Positions 43,908 to 53,354 of a DNA stretch of 64,000 nt are shown in pieces. Positions within the stretch are counted from its first letter, which is position 1. The number at the start of each line of letters is the position of its first letter. Made by a program: the position numbers and the translations under genes. The notes beneath the pieces were generated by a model. That model was given only the letters and a program-made list of their open reading frames with translations. It was not told the origin of the DNA and did not search any database. The DNA comes from Ignavibacteriota bacterium (GTDB lineage: Bacteria > Bacteroidota > Ignavibacteria > Tepidaquicellales > Tepidaquicellaceae): the NCBI GenBank assembly GCA_026390735.1, contig JAPLFJ010000003.1, positions 1-64,000 of the forward strand. Reading direction: 5' to 3'.

Positions 43908-46022
43908 ATGAAAAAGTTTATTGTTACGCTCGTTGCAATAATTTCCCTTGGCAGTTCATTGTTGTATTCCCAGCAGGGATGGTTCTGGCTGAATATGACT
44001 TCATATAGTTCGAGATTTACTCAGTCATTTTTCCTGGATGAAAATATTGGATATATTGGCAATGAAGAGGGAATCCTTTTCAAAACATACAATAACGGTG
44101 TATGTTTAACTCCTATGATGACGGTATCTGGTGCTTCAATTTCAGCGATTAGTTTTGCTAATCAATTAACAGGTTATATTAGTTGTCATATAGTGCAAAC
44201 AATACCTTACAACGATGTTTTAAAAACAACAACCGGAGGACTAACCTGGCAATCAGTCAATCCAGAGAATAGACCGTTTTACTCATTGTATTTTCTCAAT
44301 GCACAAACAGGATTTGCCGGGGGCAACTGGGTTTTTTACAAAACAACGAATGGAGGAAGTAGCTGGACAAGTTGTGCAGTTATGCCAAACCTATATTATC
44401 TTAGCTTGAATTTTATAAATGATTCTGTTGGATTTGTAGCAACTACGGGTTCAGAAACCAATATTTATAAGACAACAAATCAGGGATTAAATTGGGTTTC
44501 AAAATATTCCGGTTCAGCTTTAAACAGGATTGAGAATATAAGATTTCTAAATTCTACAACCGGAATTGCCATAGCACTACAGGGGAATATACTTCGCACA
44601 ACTGATAGCGGCGAAACATGGAATTTTGTGAACATTGACAATGTAAACCAATATTCTGCACTTAGTGTTTCGAACGGGAATATAGTTACAGTATCAGGGG
44701 CAAACGGAAAACTGCTTATTTCAACCAATGCAGGCACAAACTGGTCATTCATCAATACAGGTGTTACGGGATACTTAAATACAAATAAATTTATTAATGA
44801 AAATACAGGATATATTGCTGGTCAATATGGTTTATTTTCAAGAACAACAAACGGAGGATTAAACTGGATTACAAATTCTTCTTTAATAAATTCAAGAATA
44901 TATAATTCATCAAATGTTGGGAACAATATATTGTATGCAGTTTCAGACAGCGGGAAAGTGATTAAAACATTAAACGGAGGAAGAGACTGGAATATTTTAA
45001 ACACAGGAACTTCAAACACAATGTTGTCTGCATCATTCTTATCAAAAGATTTTGGAGCAGTAGCCGGTATGAACGGGTATGCATATAAAACTATAGACGG
45101 AGGAACAAACTGGTCAAGATTGATTTTTGGGAATGCAACTGATTTCTGTTTTATTAAATTCTTTGATTCATTAAAAGGAACAGCTATTGATATATCAGGA
45201 AAAGTATTTAAGACTTATAATTCAGGAGTCAACTGGAATAATACTGAGTTTTCACCGATGCTGTGGTTAAATAATGCAGTAGCAGTTGATACTTCCTATT
45301 ACTATGCGGCTGGAAAAGTCGGGTATATGGCAAAATCAACAAACGGCGGAGTTAACTGGGTTAATTTAAATACAGGGATATTTTCTGATTTAAATTCCGT
45401 ATACTTTGTTAACAGAAATATTGGTTACTGTGCAGGTGTATCTGGCGTTTTAATTAAAACAACCAATGGTGGAAATAACTGGACTCAATTATCAATAAAT
45501 TCAACAACTGATATAAACTCAGTATTTTTTATTAATAAAGATACAGGACTTGTCTGCGGGAAAAATGGGATGATTAAAAAAACAATAAACGGGGGATTAA
45601 ACTGGTATACTCAATATTCAACATCCGGCAGTAATTTGAACAATATTATACTTACAAGCAAAGATACGAGCTATGTATTCGGTGATAATGGTACAATATT
45701 AAAAACAATTACGTTCGGAGATTTAATCAGTGTGAAAAATATTTCGACCGAGATCCCTTCAAAACATATGCTTCGCCAAAACTATCCAAATCCATTCAAT
45801 CCAATGACTAATGTTAAATTCTCAATTGTAAATGCGGGGGATGTTAAGATAGTTGTGTATGATGTAATGGGAAGAGAAGTGCAGACTCTGGTGAATGAGA
45901 GGTTGAATGCGGGGACGTATGAGGTGAAGTTCGACGGTTCGATGCTGACGAGCGGAGTTTATTTTTATAAGATAAGTGCAGGTGATTTTACAGAAACAAA
46001 AAGAATGATATTAATTAAATAA
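43908..46022 (+). CDS. T9SS-sorted Asp-box (Ycf48-like) repeat protein 1
   Basis: 704 residues. Signal peptide MKKFIVTLVAIISLGSSLLY. Residues about 25-615 consist of roughly 12 repeats of about 45 residues. Each has an aromatic/Asn/Gly strand 'xxGYxxG' and an Asp-box-like 'KTTNGGxNW', which predicts one or two beta propellers as in Ycf48/BNR/sortilin proteins. The last 85 residues are a T9SS type A domain (QNYPNPFNPMTNVKFSI to ETKRMILIK). The protein is exported by the T9SS and attached or released at the surface; its ligand is unknown. First of eight same-strand genes; the start is preceded by AAAAGATT and no Shine-Dalgarno. Confidence 0.9.
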   Translation: MKKFIVTLVAIISLGSSLLYSQQGWFWLNMTSYSSRFTQSFFLDENIGYIGNEEGILFKTYNNGVCLTPMMTVSGASISAISFANQLTGYISCHIVQTIPYNDVLKTTTGGLTWQSVNPENRPFYSLYFLNAQTGFAGGNWVFYKTTNGGSSWTSCAVMPNLYYLSLNFINDSVGFVATTGSETNIYKTTNQGLNWVSKYSGSALNRIENIRFLNSTTGIAIALQGNILRTTDSGETWNFVNIDNVNQYSALSVSNGNIVTVSGANGKLLISTNAGTNWSFINTGVTGYLNTNKFINENTGYIAGQYGLFSRTTNGGLNWITNSSLINSRIYNSSNVGNNILYAVSDSGKVIKTLNGGRDWNILNTGTSNTMLSASFLSKDFGAVAGMNGYAYKTIDGGTNWSRLIFGNATDFCFIKFFDSLKGTAIDISGKVFKTYNSGVNWNNTEFSPMLWLNNAVAVDTSYYYAAGKVGYMAKSTNGGVNWVNLNTGIFSDLNSVYFVNRNIGYCAGVSGVLIKTTNGGNNWTQLSINSTTDINSVFFINKDTGLVCGKNGMIKKTINGGLNWYTQYSTSGSNLNNIILTSKDTSYVFGDNGTILKTITFGDLISVKNISTEIPSKHMLRQNYPNPFNPMTNVKFSIVNAGDVKIVVYDVMGREVQTLVNERLNAGTYEVKFDGSMLTSGVYFYKISAGDFTETKRMILIK

Positions 46023-46037
46023 TTTAATTATATGTTT

Positions 46038-48107
46038 ATGAAAAAGTTTATTGTAATACTCGTTGCAATAGTTTCTCTTAGCAGTTCATTGTATGTTTTA
46101 AAGGGTGAGGCACAGTGGGTACCGACTAACGGGCCTAACGGCGGATGGTGTGAATCGATGTATGCATACAACGGGTATTTATTTGCCTGTTCCAACAGTT
46201 CAATTTTATACCGCTCAACGGATAACGGAAGTAACTGGACAAGCATTTATAATTTACAGTCCAGTCAAATGTTGAATATGACATCACAGGGGCAATATCT
46301 GTTTATGGCAACTGACGGCAAAGGAGTTCTGCGTTCTTCGGATAATGGAATGTCGTGGACTCAAGTTAATACGGGTTTCCCGTATAGCACATATCCAGTT
46401 GAAAACATTGTTACTTCCGGTCAGTATCTTGTTTGCGGAGAGTACAGAATGTACCGCTCATCAAACTTTGGCAATTCCTGGGACAGTTGCACTAACGGCT
46501 TGGCAACACCTTTATATATTCATGGTTTAAATGCTATAGGGAATAAAGTTTATGCGGGGACAAACAAAGGTGCCTACGTATCATCCAACTCAGGTGCGAA
46601 CTGGACATCAATTAACAACGGAATTGCAACACAGACAGTAGAGAAAATTACATCAGACGGAACTTCACTTTACGCCAGTGCCTCAAACGGAGTTTATAAG
46701 TCAACGAATGATGGGGTAGAATGGTACGCTATAAACAACGGTTTACCAACAGACTGGTATTACGACATTATCTATGACGGTTCTTATCTATTTACCACAA
46801 CACTCTTCGGGAGGTACAGGTCATCGAACGGCGGACTGAACTGGGAAAGTTGTATAAACGGGCTTACAAGTATGGCTTCAGTAAAATTCTATATCTCCGG
46901 AAACAGAGTATTTTCAGTTCTGTGGGGTGGTGCAGGAATTCAATACACTACAAACCACGGAAACAACTGGGAAATATCAAACAATGGTTTTCACGCATTC
47001 ACATCACCTTCAATTGCAGTAAAAGACAATATCATATACACCTGCGGAAATATGCAGGGGCTGGCAGTATCATCAAACGATGGAGCAACGTGGCAGTACG
47101 TGACAAATAACCTTATTGACAGGTATACAAACAGTGTTGCCACAAACAGCAGTTGTGTTTTTATTAGTACTGTAAACAAAGGAATTTTAAAAAGCACCAA
47201 CAATGGTATTAACTGGGCACGTTATAATAATGGAATAGATACAACTATCGGTAAAGTGCTTTATGCATATGACGATGTTATATTTGCGACGGATTACAAT
47301 TTGTCATACCGTAGTTCTAATAATGGCGAGAACTGGACTTCCTTTGATGCACCGAGTCCACTGGAATCAATGGCAAGAATCGGTGATGTTTTTGTAGCTG
47401 GAAGTTCAGGAATGGAAACAGGAGGAATAATCCGCTCAACTAATAAAGGACTGAACTGGGCGACAGTATATCCCGGATATTTACCGATTGGAATAATATC
47501 AAAAGACAGCACATTTTATTTCAGGAATTATGATGGGTTTTATAAATCAACAAACCTTGGAGTGAACTGGGTATCATTCACATCTGATTATTCAGGCGGA
47601 GGAGTGAAAAAAATGTATGTTGTTGACAATAAATTTGTATTAGTATCACAATCGGGTGTTTACTCAAGTTCAAATAACGGAGTACACTGGGTATCAAGAA
47701 GCAACGGATTGCCGACAGTTAATGAACCGTATTCATTAGTGCTGACAGGAACAAATGCATTCCTGACGATATCCTCCCGTGGCGTATGGAAAATGAGCAA
47801 GGCAGAATTAATGCCAGTCGTAAATATTTCTACTGAAGTTCAGACTAAGTATTCGCTATCACAAAACTATCCGAACCCGTTTAATCCAATGACAAATGTC
47901 AAATTCTCGATTGTAAAAGCGGAGGATGTGAAGATAGTTGTGTATGATGTAATGGGTAGAGAAGTGCAAACTCTGGTGAATGAGAAATTGAATGCGGGGA
48001 CGTATGAAACGAAGTTTGATGGTTCGATGCTGACGAGCGGGGTGTATTTTTACAGGATGGTGACGGGAGAATTTACAAAAACGAAGAGAATGTTATTAAT
48101 TAAATAA
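46038..48107 (+). CDS. T9SS-sorted Asp-box repeat protein 2
   Basis: 689 residues from the ATG at 46038; an ATG two codons upstream (46032) is also possible, but the homologous starts at 43908 and 50286 support 46038. Signal peptide MKKFIVILVAIVSLSSSLYV to GEAQW. Thirteen repeats ending in Trp (SSDNGMSW, STNDGVEW, SSNGGLNW and so on) are classic Asp-boxes and predict a two-propeller protein. T9SS domain at the C-terminus (QNYPNPFNPMTNVKFSI to TKTKRMLLIK). It lies 15 bases after the previous stop, so probably one transcript. Confidence 0.9.
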   Translation: MKKFIVILVAIVSLSSSLYVLKGEAQWVPTNGPNGGWCESMYAYNGYLFACSNSSILYRSTDNGSNWTSIYNLQSSQMLNMTSQGQYLFMATDGKGVLRSSDNGMSWTQVNTGFPYSTYPVENIVTSGQYLVCGEYRMYRSSNFGNSWDSCTNGLATPLYIHGLNAIGNKVYAGTNKGAYVSSNSGANWTSINNGIATQTVEKITSDGTSLYASASNGVYKSTNDGVEWYAINNGLPTDWYYDIIYDGSYLFTTTLFGRYRSSNGGLNWESCINGLTSMASVKFYISGNRVFSVLWGGAGIQYTTNHGNNWEISNNGFHAFTSPSIAVKDNIIYTCGNMQGLAVSSNDGATWQYVTNNLIDRYTNSVATNSSCVFISTVNKGILKSTNNGINWARYNNGIDTTIGKVLYAYDDVIFATDYNLSYRSSNNGENWTSFDAPSPLESMARIGDVFVAGSSGMETGGIIRSTNKGLNWATVYPGYLPIGIISKDSTFYFRNYDGFYKSTNLGVNWVSFTSDYSGGGVKKMYVVDNKFVLVSQSGVYSSSNNGVHWVSRSNGLPTVNEPYSLVLTGTNAFLTISSRGVWKMSKAELMPVVNISTEVQTKYSLSQNYPNPFNPMTNVKFSIVKAEDVKIVVYDVMGREVQTLVNEKLNAGTYETKFDGSMLTSGVYFYRMVTGEFTKTKRMLLIK

Positions 48108-48137
48108 ATTCTAACTTAAAACTATTTATATAAAAAT

Positions 48138-49064
48138 ATGAAGTCTTTGTTTTATTACATATCATTGATAGTATTTATACTAATGATTCAAAACAGTGTT
48201 TATTCTCAAATGAATTTTCCATTACAAGTTGGGAATAAATTTGTTTACTATTGTGTGCAAGGTTATACTTATCCAGGAGGAGGTAGTACTGACCGTTGGA
48301 AAACATTTCACCGAGTATTAAAAGATTCCATATTCAATGACCATAAATACTTTTTAATGAATGCATATCCGAATCAAGCAGATAATATTTGGGTAAGATT
48401 CGATACAATATCAAAAAGCATTCTGAAGTTCGACTCAGCAAATACTTGTCAATATTATTATAAAGAAAAATTAATCGATAGTCTCGGAATGCTTTCGGGA
48501 ACAGCAAACTCGTGCTCAAGTTATATTTTCGATTGGGTACGAATTGACACAATATATAACAAAATTGGAATGACTAAGGCATTTCATCGGGGAGGATATA
48601 GTGACGGAAAATTAATTCAATATAATTCAAATTTTGGAATAATATCATTTGAGTCTCATTCTCATATGGGAACATATGGTTCTGATCTTTATGCAAATAT
48701 GACTGGTTGTTTAATAAATGGTATAATGTATGGAGATACAACTACAACTTACATTAATACAATAAGCACAAATATTCCGAAAGAATTTAAGTTGAGTCAA
48801 AACTATCCGAATCCGTTTAATCCGATTACAAATGTGAAATTCTCAATTGTTAAAGCGGGGGATGCGAAGGTTGTGGTTTATGATGTGCAGGGAAGAGAGG
48901 TGCAAACGCTGGTGAATGAGAGGTTGAATGCGGGGACGTATGAGGTGAAGTTTGATGGTTCGATGTTGACGAGCGGGGTGTATTTTTACAAGATGGTGGT
49001 CCGCCACAGCGGATCTTCGACAGGAGATTTTAAAGAGACAAAAAGAATGATTTTAATCAAATAA
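48138..49064 (+). CDS. T9SS-sorted protein with a non-propeller domain (type P), palindrome in its sorting domain
   Basis: 308 residues. Signal peptide to about residue 24 (NSVYSQ). Residues 25-210 are a compact domain (NFPLQVGNKFVYY, LKDSIFNDHKYFLMN, CSSYIFDWVRIDTI, GCLINGIMYGDTT). Its order of motifs recurs in the proteins at 50286 and in the second half of the one at 51365. The T9SS domain carries seven extra residues, VRHSGSS, between KMV and TGDF. They are encoded by a 21-base insert containing the palindrome TCCGC-CACA-GCGGA. Part of the eight-gene array. Confidence 0.85.
   Translation: MKSLFYYISLIVFILMIQNSVYSQMNFPLQVGNKFVYYCVQGYTYPGGGSTDRWKTFHRVLKDSIFNDHKYFLMNAYPNQADNIWVRFDTISKSILKFDSANTCQYYYKEKLIDSLGMLSGTANSCSSYIFDWVRIDTIYNKIGMTKAFHRGGYSDGKLIQYNSNFGIISFESHSHMGTYGSDLYANMTGCLINGIMYGDTTTTYINTISTNIPKEFKLSQNYPNPFNPITNVKFSIVKAGDAKVVVYDVQGREVQTLVNERLNAGTYEVKFDGSMLTSGVYFYKMVVRHSGSSTGDFKETKRMILIK
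48999..49019. repeat. 21-bp in-frame palindromic insertion in a sorting domain
   Basis: Seven codons (GTC CGC CAC AGC GGA TCT TCG) interrupt the otherwise constant DNA between ATGGTG and ACAGGAGA. They contain TCCGC (49000-49004) and GCGGA (49009-49013) as a hairpin. A related palindrome, TCCGCC-AC-GGCGGA, sits inside the repeat at 53259-53272. The insertion keeps the frame. Confidence 0.65.
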
Positions 49065-49080
49065 TTAAAATTAAAAGATT

Positions 49081-50271
49081 ATGAAAAGATTATTTGTCGT
49101 ATTAGCAATGCTTATAACAGTGAGCGCCTCTGCACAGTGGGTGCAGATGTCGAATGGTATTTCAGCAATGGTTGGTGGTTTCACATCAATTGGAACTGAT
49201 ATCTATACTGGAACATATTGGGTGGTAGATAATAATGCAAATGTTCTTTCAGGATTTGGTGTCTACCGTTCAACAAACAATGGTTTGAACTGGACACAAA
49301 CAGCTTTTACACTTAGAGTAAATTCAATACACGCAAAAGGCTCACGTTTATTTGCCTGCACATACAGCGAAGGAACTTATTATTCAGATAATTTTGGTGC
49401 AAACTGGACATCTATGAATATGAATGTTTATAGTTTTGCATCAAACAATACATATCTTTTTGCATCAACAGGAAGTGGCTTATTAGTCTCAACAAACGAC
49501 GGATTAAACTGGTCAACGATAAATTCAGCTTACGGCTCTATGCTTGTAAAAGATAATTATATTTGTGTTTATAATAATTCGGCTAGCATAAAAGTATCAT
49601 CAAACAATGGAACAAACTGGACAAATGCGAATGGAATAAGCAATTCTGTTTATTGTATGGCAACAAATGGTACTGAAATTTACGCAGGGACATATGGTGG
49701 AGGAGTTTTGGAATCTACAGACAATGGATATAATTTTACACAAACAACAGCTTTTAACGGAAATATGTTACAGTGTTTACTCGCTAACGGTTCTAATGTT
49801 ATTGCAGGTGATAATTCGACAGGGGTTTTTGTTTCGTCAAACAAAGGGACAACCTGGACGCAGAGGAATCAAGGATTAACAGGAAGTAATTCAGTTGGAA
49901 GATTATATTTCCTAAATGGATATGTTTTTGCAGCACTACCTTCTGTTGTTTGGAGAAGAGATTTACAGAATTTAGTTTCGGTTAACAATATTTCCGAACT
50001 CGTTCCTTCATCATATTCACTATCACAAAACTATCCGAACCCGTTCAACCCAATGACAAATGTTCGATTTTCAATTGTAAAAGCGGGGGATGTGAAGGTT
50101 GTGGTTTATGACATTCAGGGAAAAGAAGTGCAAACGTTAGTGAATGAGAGGTTGAATGCGGGGACGTATGAAGTGAGGTTTGATGGTTCTTCTTTGAACA
50201 GCGGAGTGTATTTTTATAGATTAACTACTGATAATTTTACAGAGACAAAGAAAATGCTTTTAATTAAATAA
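49081..50271 (+). CDS. T9SS-sorted Asp-box repeat protein 3 (short)
   Basis: 396 residues. Signal peptide MKRLFVVLAMLITVSASAQW. About six or seven repeats (STNNGLNW, SDNFGANW, STNDGLNW, SSNNGTNW, STDNGYNF, SSNKGTTW) predict a single propeller. T9SS domain from QNYPNPFNPMTNVRFSI to ETKKMLLIK, nearly the same DNA as in its neighbours up to EVRFDGS. It starts 16 bases after the preceding stop, behind the same AAAAGATTATG leader as the first gene. Confidence 0.9.
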   Translation: MKRLFVVLAMLITVSASAQWVQMSNGISAMVGGFTSIGTDIYTGTYWVVDNNANVLSGFGVYRSTNNGLNWTQTAFTLRVNSIHAKGSRLFACTYSEGTYYSDNFGANWTSMNMNVYSFASNNTYLFASTGSGLLVSTNDGLNWSTINSAYGSMLVKDNYICVYNNSASIKVSSNNGTNWTNANGISNSVYCMATNGTEIYAGTYGGGVLESTDNGYNFTQTTAFNGNMLQCLLANGSNVIAGDNSTGVFVSSNKGTTWTQRNQGLTGSNSVGRLYFLNGYVFAALPSVVWRRDLQNLVSVNNISELVPSSYSLSQNYPNPFNPMTNVRFSIVKAGDVKVVVYDIQGKEVQTLVNERLNAGTYEVRFDGSSLNSGVYFYRLTTDNFTETKKMLLIK

Positions 50272-50285
50272 TATAATTAAAGATT

Positions 50286-51224
50286 ATGAGAAGGTTTATT
50301 GTAATACTCGTTGCAATAATTTCCCTTAGCAGTTCATTGTTTGTTTTAAAGGGCGAGGCACAGTGGAGCAGAAATGGTTCAATATTAGTAATTGATACAA
50401 GTGCTTTAAGATACTTCCCACTTGCAATCGGCAATGTTTATAAATACCATTATAGTTCTTCCACATTTTATAGTTATGATTATAAGGTCAGGATAGTAAA
50501 GGACACTATAATAAATTCGAAAAGATATTTTGTGTTAAATCAATTATTCCCAGGGTCTATCGGACAAGTACTTCGGTGTGATTCCACTTCGGGGAATGTA
50601 TATCAAAGAGGAAGTTCAGGATATTGTTCTTACAGTCCATTCGAAGTATTAATTGACAGTCTACGCTCAAGAAAATGGGACTCCACGATAGTATGTACAC
50701 CTTCTGTACCAAAACATTATTGTGCTGACACGAGTTACGCAACATTGTTCGGAATTCAGATGAAGAAGAAAACATTTACGCGCTATACTTCCGCAGTATC
50801 AACAAGTATAACATATGGAATGAATTTTGGAATAATATTCTCAACATACTCTGATATGTGGGGAATGGCAGGTGAATCTTTAGTCGGGTGTTACATAAAC
50901 GGAGTTCTGTACGGCGATACGACATTAACCGGCATAGAAAATATCTACAACGAAATCCCCTCTTCGTTTTCACTTGGGCAGAACTATCCGAACCCTTTCA
51001 ACAGCAGTTCAAAATTCAAATTTGAAATTTCAAAGTTGGGAAACGTTAAGATTTCTGTTTATGATGTACAGGGAAGAGAAGTGCAGACGCTGGTGAATGA
51101 GAGATTGGTTGCGGGGACATATGAGGTGAAGTTTGACGGGAGTATGCTGACGAGCGGAGTGTATTTTTACAAGATGGTGACGGGGAATTTTACAGAGACG
51201 AAGAAAATGCTGCTGATAAAGTAA
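50286..51224 (+). CDS. T9SS-sorted protein with type P domain
   Basis: 312 residues. The signal peptide (MRRFIVILVAIISLSSSLFV to GEAQW) is nearly the same as in protein 2. The mature domain (YFPLAIGNVYKYHY, VRIVKDTIINSKRYFVLN, GCYINGVLYGDTTLTGIEN) matches those at 48138 and 51365. It contains several Cys, possibly disulfide-bonded. The T9SS domain is intact (QNYPNPFNSSSKFKFEI to ETKKMLLIK). It combines the leader of an Asp-box protein with the type P domain, a mosaic typical of this array. Confidence 0.88.
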   Translation: MRRFIVILVAIISLSSSLFVLKGEAQWSRNGSILVIDTSALRYFPLAIGNVYKYHYSSSTFYSYDYKVRIVKDTIINSKRYFVLNQLFPGSIGQVLRCDSTSGNVYQRGSSGYCSYSPFEVLIDSLRSRKWDSTIVCTPSVPKHYCADTSYATLFGIQMKKKTFTRYTSAVSTSITYGMNFGIIFSTYSDMWGMAGESLVGCYINGVLYGDTTLTGIENIYNEIPSSFSLGQNYPNPFNSSSKFKFEISKLGNVKISVYDVQGREVQTLVNERLVAGTYEVKFDGSMLTSGVYFYKMVTGNFTETKKMLLIK

Positions 51225-51310
51225 TTCAGAATGCAGAGTTCTGAATTAAGAATTAAGAGATAAAAGATTTATTATTAATTTACGAAGCGACATAAAAAGA
51301 TTTTAAATTG

Positions 51311-51337
51311 TTTCCGGCAGGAATGCCGGAACTACAA
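51311..51337. repeat. Short palindromic intergenic repeat (element B, copy 1)
   Basis: TTCCGGCA (51312-51319) pairs with TGCCGGAA (51324-51331) over GGAA, followed by CTACAA. A degenerate copy (TTTCCGGCAGAAATGCCAGG then TCTACA) is at 56713. Both are intergenic. Confidence 0.6.
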
Positions 51338-51364
51338 TAAGATAATTAATTTAATATTAAGATT

Positions 51365-53209
51365 ATGAAAAAGGTATTATTTATTTTAGCAGTTATAATG
51401 CTGGTAAGTTCAGCAGTTACGGCACAGTATATTCCTTTTACAAACACTACGCGGATTTTTGACTTAGACACGGGAAGCGTAATGAGGTTTTTCAAAGTTC
51501 CGCTTCCTCAGGCAGGATATAAGAATTTTTATGTTCAGAGAGGCGGTATTTATATCGATCAATATACAATGGATATGAGGACAGGAAATGTATTGCGTTA
51601 TATTTATTCTGCGAACGGATTTTCTGACAGTACACATTACCGAAGATTTCACAACAGCTGGTCTTTTCAGTATGGTTATAACCTTGGTTATGTTCTGGAT
51701 TTTGCTTTCTCTTCACAGGATACGAATCTTTTTCTTTATGCTTACCGCGGTGCTAACTGGGAACCTGCAGATGGGACAGGAATCAGTTACAATAATGGCC
51801 TGACTGTTAACGGCATATTGCCTACTTCACTTATGAATAATTGCGGAGGAATGGCTATTGACCCTTTGAATGATTCAATTATGTATGTGGCATATAACGC
51901 ACAACTGATGCCTGGAAATTTTCATAAGTCGACTAACCGAGGAGCAAACTGGTTATGCGTGGATACATTGCCTGAATCAATTTATGGCTCAAAGCTTTTT
52001 GTGAATAAGTTTAACAGAAATACTATATTCCTTTCTGTGAATTCAAACCTTTACAGAAGCACAACAGGCGGAACAAACTTCCTGCTTATTAAAACGGGGG
52101 TTTCAAACGTAAGAATGTTTTTTGATGTGAGTGATAACACGATTTATATGAGTTCATTAAATGCTATTGGATTTTTAAAATCAACTGACAATGGAACGAC
52201 GTGGACTACGCTTCTGAATAAACCTACGGGTGATTTTGAGTTTGACCCTCTGAACGGAAACATTGTGTATGCAGGATGTACTGACGGACTCTACAAGTCC
52301 ATAAACAAAGGTAGTACGTGGACGCTTTACAACAATTCGTTTATGCCTGATGTGAACGTGAAAGGGGTTGTGAAGAATCCGAATTCGGGTGATACACTTT
52401 TTGTCACGACGAACAAGGCACTTTATAAAGTTTACGGTCCTTCGGTAGTTGATACTAATCTTACAGCTTATTTTCCGCTTACAGTGGGAAATGTATACGT
52501 TTATGAAAGTTCTTCAATATATCCGCCGTTTTATTCCAGGCAAAAAGTAAGAATAACAAAGGATACGGTTGTTTCAGGGAAAAGATTTTATTATTTCAAT
52601 AATCCCCTACCGGGATTCTGGAATTACGGAAACTGGTACAGGATGGACGGAGTTACGGGAGTGGTTACAGGAATTGCCAATAACTATAGCTGCAATTATT
52701 TAGTGAATGAAAGGTATGTTGATTCTCTTGGCTCACGGAAAAGCGATTCGTTAAAGAAATGCGGGAGTATACTAAGGTCTTTGTGCGTCGATACTTTAAG
52801 TCTTTCGATATTCGGAATACCATCAAAACAAAAAGCATTTCTTGAAGACGGACTTGTAATTGTAACCAGACAATATTCTAAATACTTCGGAATCACTCGC
52901 GTAGATTCGTGGGAAATAACCGGGAATACTGTTTACCTCGTAGGTTGTAAAATTAACGGTGTAACTTACGGCGATACTTTATTAACAGGTATTGAGAATA
53001 TTTCAGCGGAAGTGCCTGGTTCATATTCACTGGGACAGAACTATCCGAACCCATTCAACAGCACTTCAAATTTGAAATTTGAAATTGTAAATACAGGAGA
53101 TGTGAAGATGGTGGTGTATGATATAATGGGAAGAGAAGTTCAGACGCTGGTGAATGAGAGGTTGAATGCGGGAACATATGGTTTGCAGAGACAAAGAAGA
53201 TGCTATTAA
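51365..53209 (+). CDS. Chimeric Asp-box plus type P protein with a broken T9SS domain
   Basis: 614 residues as read. Signal peptide to about residue 20 (SSAVTAQ). The first 360 residues carry a few Asp-box-like repeats (STNRGANW, STDNGTTW, SINKGSTW). Residues about 370-530 repeat the type P domain found at 48138 and 50286 (YFPLTVGNVYVYE, VRITKDTVVSGKRFYYFN, GCKINGVTYGDTLLTG). The sorting domain is intact to ERLNAGTY and then breaks, ending GLQRQRRCY. In another frame the DNA just after the break encodes FAETKKMLLIK-stop, the normal end. So the middle of the domain has been deleted with a frameshift. T9SS export is probably impaired. Confidence 0.85.
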   Translation: MKKVLFILAVIMLVSSAVTAQYIPFTNTTRIFDLDTGSVMRFFKVPLPQAGYKNFYVQRGGIYIDQYTMDMRTGNVLRYIYSANGFSDSTHYRRFHNSWSFQYGYNLGYVLDFAFSSQDTNLFLYAYRGANWEPADGTGISYNNGLTVNGILPTSLMNNCGGMAIDPLNDSIMYVAYNAQLMPGNFHKSTNRGANWLCVDTLPESIYGSKLFVNKFNRNTIFLSVNSNLYRSTTGGTNFLLIKTGVSNVRMFFDVSDNTIYMSSLNAIGFLKSTDNGTTWTTLLNKPTGDFEFDPLNGNIVYAGCTDGLYKSINKGSTWTLYNNSFMPDVNVKGVVKNPNSGDTLFVTTNKALYKVYGPSVVDTNLTAYFPLTVGNVYVYESSSIYPPFYSRQKVRITKDTVVSGKRFYYFNNPLPGFWNYGNWYRMDGVTGVVTGIANNYSCNYLVNERYVDSLGSRKSDSLKKCGSILRSLCVDTLSLSIFGIPSKQKAFLEDGLVIVTRQYSKYFGITRVDSWEITGNTVYLVGCKINGVTYGDTLLTGIENISAEVPGSYSLGQNYPNPFNSTSNLKFEIVNTGDVKMVVYDIMGREVQTLVNERLNAGTYGLQRQRRCY

Positions 53210-53216
53210 TAAAATG

Positions 53217-53292
53217 ATACCCACCCCGTCTGTCTGCTGATGCAGACATCCACCCCTCTCCGCCACGGCGGATGCAAAGGGCGCACAGGGGA
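53217..53292. repeat. Two-hairpin palindromic repeat (element A, copy 2, with nested palindrome)
   Basis: It begins ATACCCACCCC, followed by hairpin GTCTGC/GCAGAC (53232-53247). The second hairpin CCCCT...AGGGG (53253-53291) is split by an inner palindrome TCCGCC-AC-GGCGGA (53259-53272) and a G-rich stretch. The first 42 bases are identical to copy 3 at 55267. The element lies right after the broken sorting domain. Confidence 0.7.
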
Positions 53293-53354
53293 TTCATTGG
53301 AGGTGACGGAGGGATTTACGGAAACAAAGAGAATGGTATGAATAAAATAATATT

